In this document: positions 7,622 through 10,644 of the stretch, in pieces
Numbering within the stretch: the stretch's first letter is position 1
Layout of the letters: every line of letters begins with the position of its first letter
Source of the DNA: Planctomycetaceae bacterium
Lineage (GTDB): Bacteria; Planctomycetota; Planctomycetia; Planctomycetales; Planctomycetaceae
Direction: 5' to 3'
Assembly (NCBI GenBank): GCA_947479075.1
Contig: CANJZR010000082.1
Span: 1 to 10,644, forward strand
Length of the DNA stretch: 10,644 nucleotides
The notes under the pieces: model-generated
What the model saw: the letters and a program-made list of their open reading frames with translations, nothing else
Database searches by the model: none
What the model was told of the DNA's origin: nothing
Made by a program: the position numbers and the translations under genes

Positions 7622-8165
7622 CGCTACTGATTTGAGCAAAACGGTTTCTCACGCCCTTCGCCACGAGCCGTGGCTCTATGAATTGGAGTTGGATAGCGAG
7701 GGGTGGACTCCGGTTGAGTCTCTTCTTTCTGCATTAAGAAAAGAGCGTTCAGAGTGGAGTGAATTGTGTGCGGACGATCTTGCTCACATGATGGCCGATT
7801 CGTCGAAGCTTCGTCACGAAATTCGGGATGACCGAATTCGTGCCATCTATGGGCATTCTGTCGCAGGAAAGTTAAGAAAAGTGCCTGCTATCCCACCCGA
7901 AGTGTTGTTTCATGGAACCAGCCCCGATTCGCTTGAACAGATTCGGTCAGTTGGGTTATTGCCAATGACGCGTCAATACGTCCACCTTTCGACGGATGAA
8001 GCTACGGCAATCGAGGTTGGCAGGCGAAAGAGCAAAACCCCTGTGATTCTACGAGTGCTGGCAAAGGAGGCTGCTGCCAACGATGTACGTTTCTACGAAG
8101 GAAATGAAAAGGTCTGGCTGGCGGATTCAGTTTCACCAGAGTTCCTTGAATCAACAACCAGCTGA
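7614..8165 (+). CDS. kptA: RNA 2'-phosphotransferase, KptA/Tpt1 family
   Basis: In eukaryotes this enzyme uses NAD+ to remove the 2'-phosphate left at tRNA splice junctions, forming ADP-ribose 1'',2''-cyclic phosphate. The bacterial substrate is unsettled, and some Tpt1 proteins can ADP-ribosylate nucleic acid ends. The 183-residue length is normal. LSKTVSHALRHEP (7-19) carries the conserved R16-H17, and DSEGWTPVESLL (27-38) is the winged-helix signature. Next come DRIRAIYGHS (73-82) and the NAD-binding part: LFHGTS (98-103), GLLPMTRQYVHLSTD (114-128), VGRR (135-138), FYEG and VWLAD. R74 or R76, and R137 or R138, should complete the Arg-His-Arg-Arg set; the exact residues need an alignment. 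ATG 7614 gives the canonical N-terminus and overlaps the SUKH gene by 8 bases. Longer upstream reading in this frame is a shadow of that gene. Confidence 0.92.
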   Translation: MSNATDLSKTVSHALRHEPWLYELELDSEGWTPVESLLSALRKERSEWSELCADDLAHMMADSSKLRHEIRDDRIRAIYGHSVAGKLRKVPAIPPEVLFHGTSPDSLEQIRSVGLLPMTRQYVHLSTDEATAIEVGRRKSKTPVILRVLAKEAAANDVRFYEGNEKVWLADSVSPEFLESTTS

Positions 8166-8279
8166 TGTTCGACACGCCAACCACGGCGGTGTGGCCTAGA
8201 CGTTGCTTTGAACGCCTGTGTGACGAGGGAACAAGCGGTTCATATCCTTGATGTCTGTGCGTCCTATTGCTCTGCAACC

Positions 8280-8301
8280 CAGACCCTCAGTGCAGGGTCT
8301 G
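8280..8301. terminator. Stem-loop between convergent kptA and rsmE
   Basis: CAGACCCT (8280-8287) pairs perfectly with AGGGTCTG (8294-8301) across a 6-base loop. It lies 114 bases after the kptA stop and 88 bases after the rsmE stop. There is no T-run on either strand, so it is not a standard intrinsic terminator. It could be a bidirectional transcript end or a dispersed palindromic repeat. Confidence 0.35.
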
Positions 8302-8354
8302 CGACACCCCGCGAATGGCTCGGAGGCGTGAGGGAATTGGTGATTACTGTCTGC

Positions 8355-8369
8355 TCATGCTCAGCATGA
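8355..8369 (-). terminator. Small stem-loop just downstream of rsmE
   Basis: TCATGC (8355-8360) pairs with GCATGA (8364-8369) around a 3-base loop, 20 bases past the rsmE stop on the minus strand. No T-run follows on that strand. It may mark the 3' end of the rsmE message, but the evidence is only the palindrome and its position. Confidence 0.3.
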
Positions 8370-8389
8370 CGACAAACGCAGAGGTGGTG

Positions 8390-9118
8390 TTACGTGGCTG
8401 CCAGACTCCTCGCCCACACACACAAGCCAGCGAGTTGAATCGCGGCGGTTTCCGTTCGCAGGATTTGGTCGGCGAAGCGAACTCGGCGGGCTCCGGCACG
8501 GGTTGCCGCTTCGAGTTCTGCCTCGCTCCAGCCACCTTCGGGACCAATAAGCAACAGCACCTCACCCGTACCGACGGGGAGCATGTTCGGCTGAAACATT
8601 TCCCCCTGTGGATCTCCGATGAAGGCCACTCGCCGTCCCTGGGGGGCCCCGACTTCAGCCAAACATCGTGCCAGCTGCGTATTCTCCGAGACCTGCATCA
8701 CCAGATTGCGGCCCGACTGTTTACAGGCGGCGACAACCGCGGCCTGCAGTTTGTCGAGTTTGCCAGACCCTGGCTCGACGACCGTCCGCTCAGTCAGCAG
8801 CGGAATCAGCTGATCGACCCCCAGTTCCGTCGCCTTTTCAACGAGCCAGCGAAAGCGGTCACCCTTCGGCGGAGCCACGGCCAGATGGATCTCCGGCTGC
8901 GGAGATTGCTGGATTTCACCCCGCTGGACGATCCGGACATCGACGCGGTCCTTTTTGACCAGCGTAATCTCAGCGAGAGCAGATCGTCCGCGGCCGTCAA
9001 ACAACTCAATAGTGTCTCCCGCCTGTTTTCTTAAAACTCGCGCTGCATGGTGGGATTCTGACTCTTCGAGCGAAAAATCCGGTCGTACAAATCCTGCCGG
9101 ATGAAAGAATCGATCCAT
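8390..9118 (-). CDS. rsmE: 16S rRNA (uracil-1498-N3)-methyltransferase RsmE
   Basis: RsmE methylates N3 of U1498 in helix 44 of 16S rRNA in the assembled 30S subunit, using S-adenosylmethionine. The protein has 242 residues, the usual length. The N-terminal PUA-like part opens MDRFFHPAGF and includes SHHAARVLRKQAGD. The C-terminal SPOUT knot methyltransferase domain shows APPKGDRFRWLVEKATELGV, then the SAM-binding motifs LLLIGPEGGWS (GPEGG at 192-196) and LRTETA (220-225). ATG at 9118-9116 was chosen because it gives the standard MxRFF start. Another in-frame start at 9235 would add 39 residues without family resemblance, lying across the stem-loop region. The ribosome binding site is poor. 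The gene is divergent from the ExeA-like ATPase and convergent with kptA. It appears intact. Confidence 0.95.
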   Translation of the reverse strand: MDRFFHPAGFVRPDFSLEESESHHAARVLRKQAGDTIELFDGRGRSALAEITLVKKDRVDVRIVQRGEIQQSPQPEIHLAVAPPKGDRFRWLVEKATELGVDQLIPLLTERTVVEPGSGKLDKLQAAVVAACKQSGRNLVMQVSENTQLARCLAEVGAPQGRRVAFIGDPQGEMFQPNMLPVGTGEVLLLIGPEGGWSEAELEAATRAGARRVRFADQILRTETAAIQLAGLCVWARSLAAT

Positions 9119-9194
9119 GGGAACGGGCAATCTTGTCTCAAGTTGTCGGCGGGCAAATCTGAAACTTGCGGGACTTCCACACAGCAGTCCGATG

Positions 9195-9361
9195 GATTCC
9201 GTGTTGTGCCAAACAGCCACGGAGATCGGCAACATTTGCGACTCCTGACGAACTCTCCCACAAGTCAGTTCGTAAGGGAATGGTCACCAGAGTCTAGACG
9301 ACTTCTCGTGACCATGAGCGCCGCTGTCGCAAGTTGCCCCAGGCAGAACGAAGGTCGTTCT
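9195..9361. other. Contiguous stem-loop region, possible structured RNA or palindromic element
   Basis: Several inverted repeats abut one another in this divergent spacer. Stem P0: 9195-9203 with 9218-9227, 9 bp and one bulge. Stem P1: 9228-9242 with 9326-9338, 13 bp and a 2-base bulge; it starts on the base after P0. Inside P1 sits P2: 9248-9254 with 9267-9273, 7 bp, extended outward to 9243 and 9279. P3 follows directly: 9280-9294 with 9300-9315, 14 bp with one mismatch and one bulge around the loop TAGAC. Ten unpaired bases (9316-9325) close the three-way junction. P4 is AGAACGA (9345-9351) with TCGTTCT (9355-9361). It matches no RNA family I recognise. It could be the leader of the downstream ATPase mRNA, a free-standing RNA, or a mobile palindromic repeat. 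Confidence 0.5.
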
Positions 9362-9389
9362 CCATCTTCATGGTGAGAAGGGACTCTCG

Positions 9390-10223
9390 ATGTCAGCGAC
9401 TGTTCGCCCGCTCAGCCCTGCTGGGCTTCGTACATCACATAAAGCTCTCGCTCCGTTCGCGGAAGATCCCACGTCCGACATGTACTATCCGAGCGACTCT
9501 CACGAAGAGGCTCTCGCCCGGATGTTGTTTCTGGTCGAAGAACGAGAGCGCTGCGGCCTTCTGATCGGGCCAGCCGGATCGGGTAAGTCGACACTGATGA
9601 TCCGGCTGCACCAGCAACTGCGCCGTTCGGGGCAAAAGAGCTGCCGCATCGATCTGGCGGGCCTCGACCACGTCAGCCTGCTGCATCGCGTGGCAGTAGA
9701 GCTCGGCGTCAACCCCTCGCCAAACGCCGATCCCCACGAACTGTGGGATCAGGTCGAACAGATCATTGCCTCCGCAGCCCGCGTTCAACAGCCCTGGGTG
9801 CTGTTGTTTGATCACGCCAATCGTCTGCGTCCGGGGGCGTTGTCACTCCTGGAGCAGCTGCTGTATTCGCCTCATTCGCGGGGCATCGTGATGCTGTTTG
9901 CATCCCGCCCCGAGGAACAGACCGCGCTACTGAAAACATTGAGCGAATACTCCAGCCTGCGAATTGAGCTGTCGGTACTCTCACTGGATGAGACTCAGTC
10001 CTACGTTGAGTTTTCACTCGACCGCGGAATGGTCACAACCCCCGAGTTCACCCGGGACGCCGTCCAGTTGATTGCCCGGATTTCCGGGGGCGTGCCGCGA
10101 CAGATTAACCGCTTGTGTCGCGCTCTGCTGCTGGCGGCTCAGGCAGACGATCGCCATGAGATCGACTCGGAGCTGGTACTCTCCGTGACGGAACAGCTGC
10201 TCGGCATGCGAGTGAGTGCGTAA
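9390..10223 (+). CDS. ExeA-like AAA ATPase (AAA_22 type)
   Basis: This 277-residue cytoplasmic ATPase belongs to the ExeA/GspA-like AAA group; members assist secretion systems, transposition or other assembly processes. The family opening is partly visible, with a segment around YYPSDSHEEALARMLFLVEE (32-51) in the place of the usual region before the P-loop. Walker A is GPAGSGKST (60-68). Walker B reads VLLFDHANRL (137-146): Asp141 is kept, but the usual following catalytic acid is His142, so hydrolysis may be altered. The sensor-2 region is SGGVPRQINRLC (232-243), typical of the group. There is no peptidoglycan-binding domain or membrane segment, unlike full-length ExeA. ATG 9390 has GAGAAGGGA about 6 bases upstream. 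No secretion or transposition partner is nearby, so its role is open. Confidence 0.85.
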   Translation: MSATVRPLSPAGLRTSHKALAPFAEDPTSDMYYPSDSHEEALARMLFLVEERERCGLLIGPAGSGKSTLMIRLHQQLRRSGQKSCRIDLAGLDHVSLLHRVAVELGVNPSPNADPHELWDQVEQIIASAARVQQPWVLLFDHANRLRPGALSLLEQLLYSPHSRGIVMLFASRPEEQTALLKTLSEYSSLRIELSVLSLDETQSYVEFSLDRGMVTTPEFTRDAVQLIARISGGVPRQINRLCRALLLAAQADDRHEIDSELVLSVTEQLLGMRVSA

Positions 10224-10230
10224 TTCTCAG

Positions 10231-10250
10231 GGGGCTGATCCGACTGCCCC
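10231..10250 (+). terminator. Weak GC-rich hairpin after the ExeA-like gene
   Basis: GGGGC (10231-10235) can pair with GCCCC (10246-10250) across a 10-base loop, 8 bases after the stop codon. There is no T-run. The stem is short enough to be chance, and its position is the main support. Confidence 0.2.
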
Positions 10251-10343
10251 ACCGCTAACGGGTTCATCGGCGGACTGCTAAACTGCAGGTTCGGGGGGAC
10301 CAGACTGGCTCGCCCAGTTCTTCGTCCACGCTGAGACCGATCC

Positions 10344-10644
10344 ATGCCCGAGGTGAAACTCGAATTCGATGGCCCCAAGCGGGCTCCACTGACCATCGCA
10401 CTGGCCCCTGCTTCGGGTCAGAGTTATCAGGTCGAGTTCCTGTCCTACTTTGCCAAGTCACTCGGCGATATCGGACTGCGTGTCGCGCGCTTCGACTTTC
10501 CCTATATGTCGGACCGGAACACGACAGGACGCCGCCGTTCCACGGACAGCGAGCAAGTACTGCTCGACACCTGGCGTCAGGTCATCAAACAGCTGGGCTC
10601 AGAAAAGCTCTTTGTCGGCGGCAAGTCGCAAGGGGGGCGCACCG
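10344..10644 (+). CDS. KANL3/Tex30-like alpha/beta hydrolase, 3' end cut
   Basis: The first 100 residues are visible and the frame is open to the window edge. The pattern fits the small alpha/beta-hydrolase group related to KANL3/Tex30, whose substrates are unknown. RVARFDFPYMSDRNTTGRRR matches the family block after the first strands. GGKSQGG near the edge is the nucleophile elbow, with Ser95 as the presumed catalytic serine. The acid and histidine of the triad lie beyond the window. One oddity is that the early HGAG-like loop common in this group is replaced by LAPASGQS (residues 20-27), which might change the oxyanion hole. No secretion signal is seen. ATG 10344 gives the expected N-terminus but has no strong ribosome binding site. 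It follows the ExeA-like gene after 120 bases on the same strand. Confidence 0.8.
   Translation, partial: MPEVKLEFDGPKRAPLTIALAPASGQSYQVEFLSYFAKSLGDIGLRVARFDFPYMSDRNTTGRRRSTDSEQVLLDTWRQVIKQLGSEKLFVGGKSQGGRT

Noticed and set aside
8267..9034. Plus-strand open frame of 255 codons
   Set aside because: It is antisense to rsmE, whose GPEGG and LRTETA motifs are intact.
9119..9235. 39-residue N-terminal extension of RsmE
   Set aside because: The standard MxRFF start lies at 9118 and the extension shows no family resemblance.
9228..9338. Integron attC site
   Set aside because: The outer arms read GGCAAC and GTTGCC, which do not fit the RYYYAAC/GTTRRRY core pattern, and no integrase or cassette array is present.

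Overview
The window looks like a chromosomal stretch from a planctomycete. The evidence is a DUF1501 protein with a twin-arginine leader, a second twin-arginine secreted protein cut by the left edge, an ExeA-like ATPase, moderately high G+C, short operons and mostly weak Shine-Dalgarno sequences. No rRNA, tRNA, CRISPR array, transposase or phage gene was seen.

Layout from left to right. The minus-strand start of a Tat-exported protein runs off the left edge (1-151). A 319-base divergent spacer separates it from a MoxR-type AAA+ ATPase (471-1478, +) with a very acidic tail. Convergent with that is a Mn/Zn/Fe-type ABC transporter ATPase (1505-2299, -) that has no permease or binding protein beside it. 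The spacer 2300-2655 holds a 162-bp element bounded by nearly perfect 29-bp inverted repeats. A DNA-repair pair follows: an AlkA-like 3-methyladenine glycosylase (2656-3324) overlapping recG (3315-5420). Next come a solitary DUF1501 protein (5607-6998) and a less G+C-rich couplet of a SUKH (SMI1/KNR4) protein (7235-7621) and a KptA/Tpt1 RNA 2'-phosphotransferase (7614-8165), which overlap by 8 bases. rsmE (8390-9118, -) is convergent with kptA. A 271-base divergent spacer dense in stem-loops separates rsmE from an ExeA-like AAA ATPase (9390-10223, +). The right edge cuts a KANL3/Tex30-like alpha/beta hydrolase (10344 onward, +).

Most genes are housekeeping or typical of the phylum: DNA repair, rRNA methylation, metal transport and secreted DUF1501 proteins. 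The accessory-looking part is the SUKH-kptA couplet. SUKH proteins are best known as immunity proteins, while bacterial KptA is an NAD+-dependent enzyme with no settled physiological role, so the coupling is worth testing as a functional unit. The other unexplained feature is 9195-9361. There, successive inverted repeats abut each other and can fold into a stem followed by a three-way junction. This could be a structured RNA, an mRNA leader or a palindromic mobile repeat.
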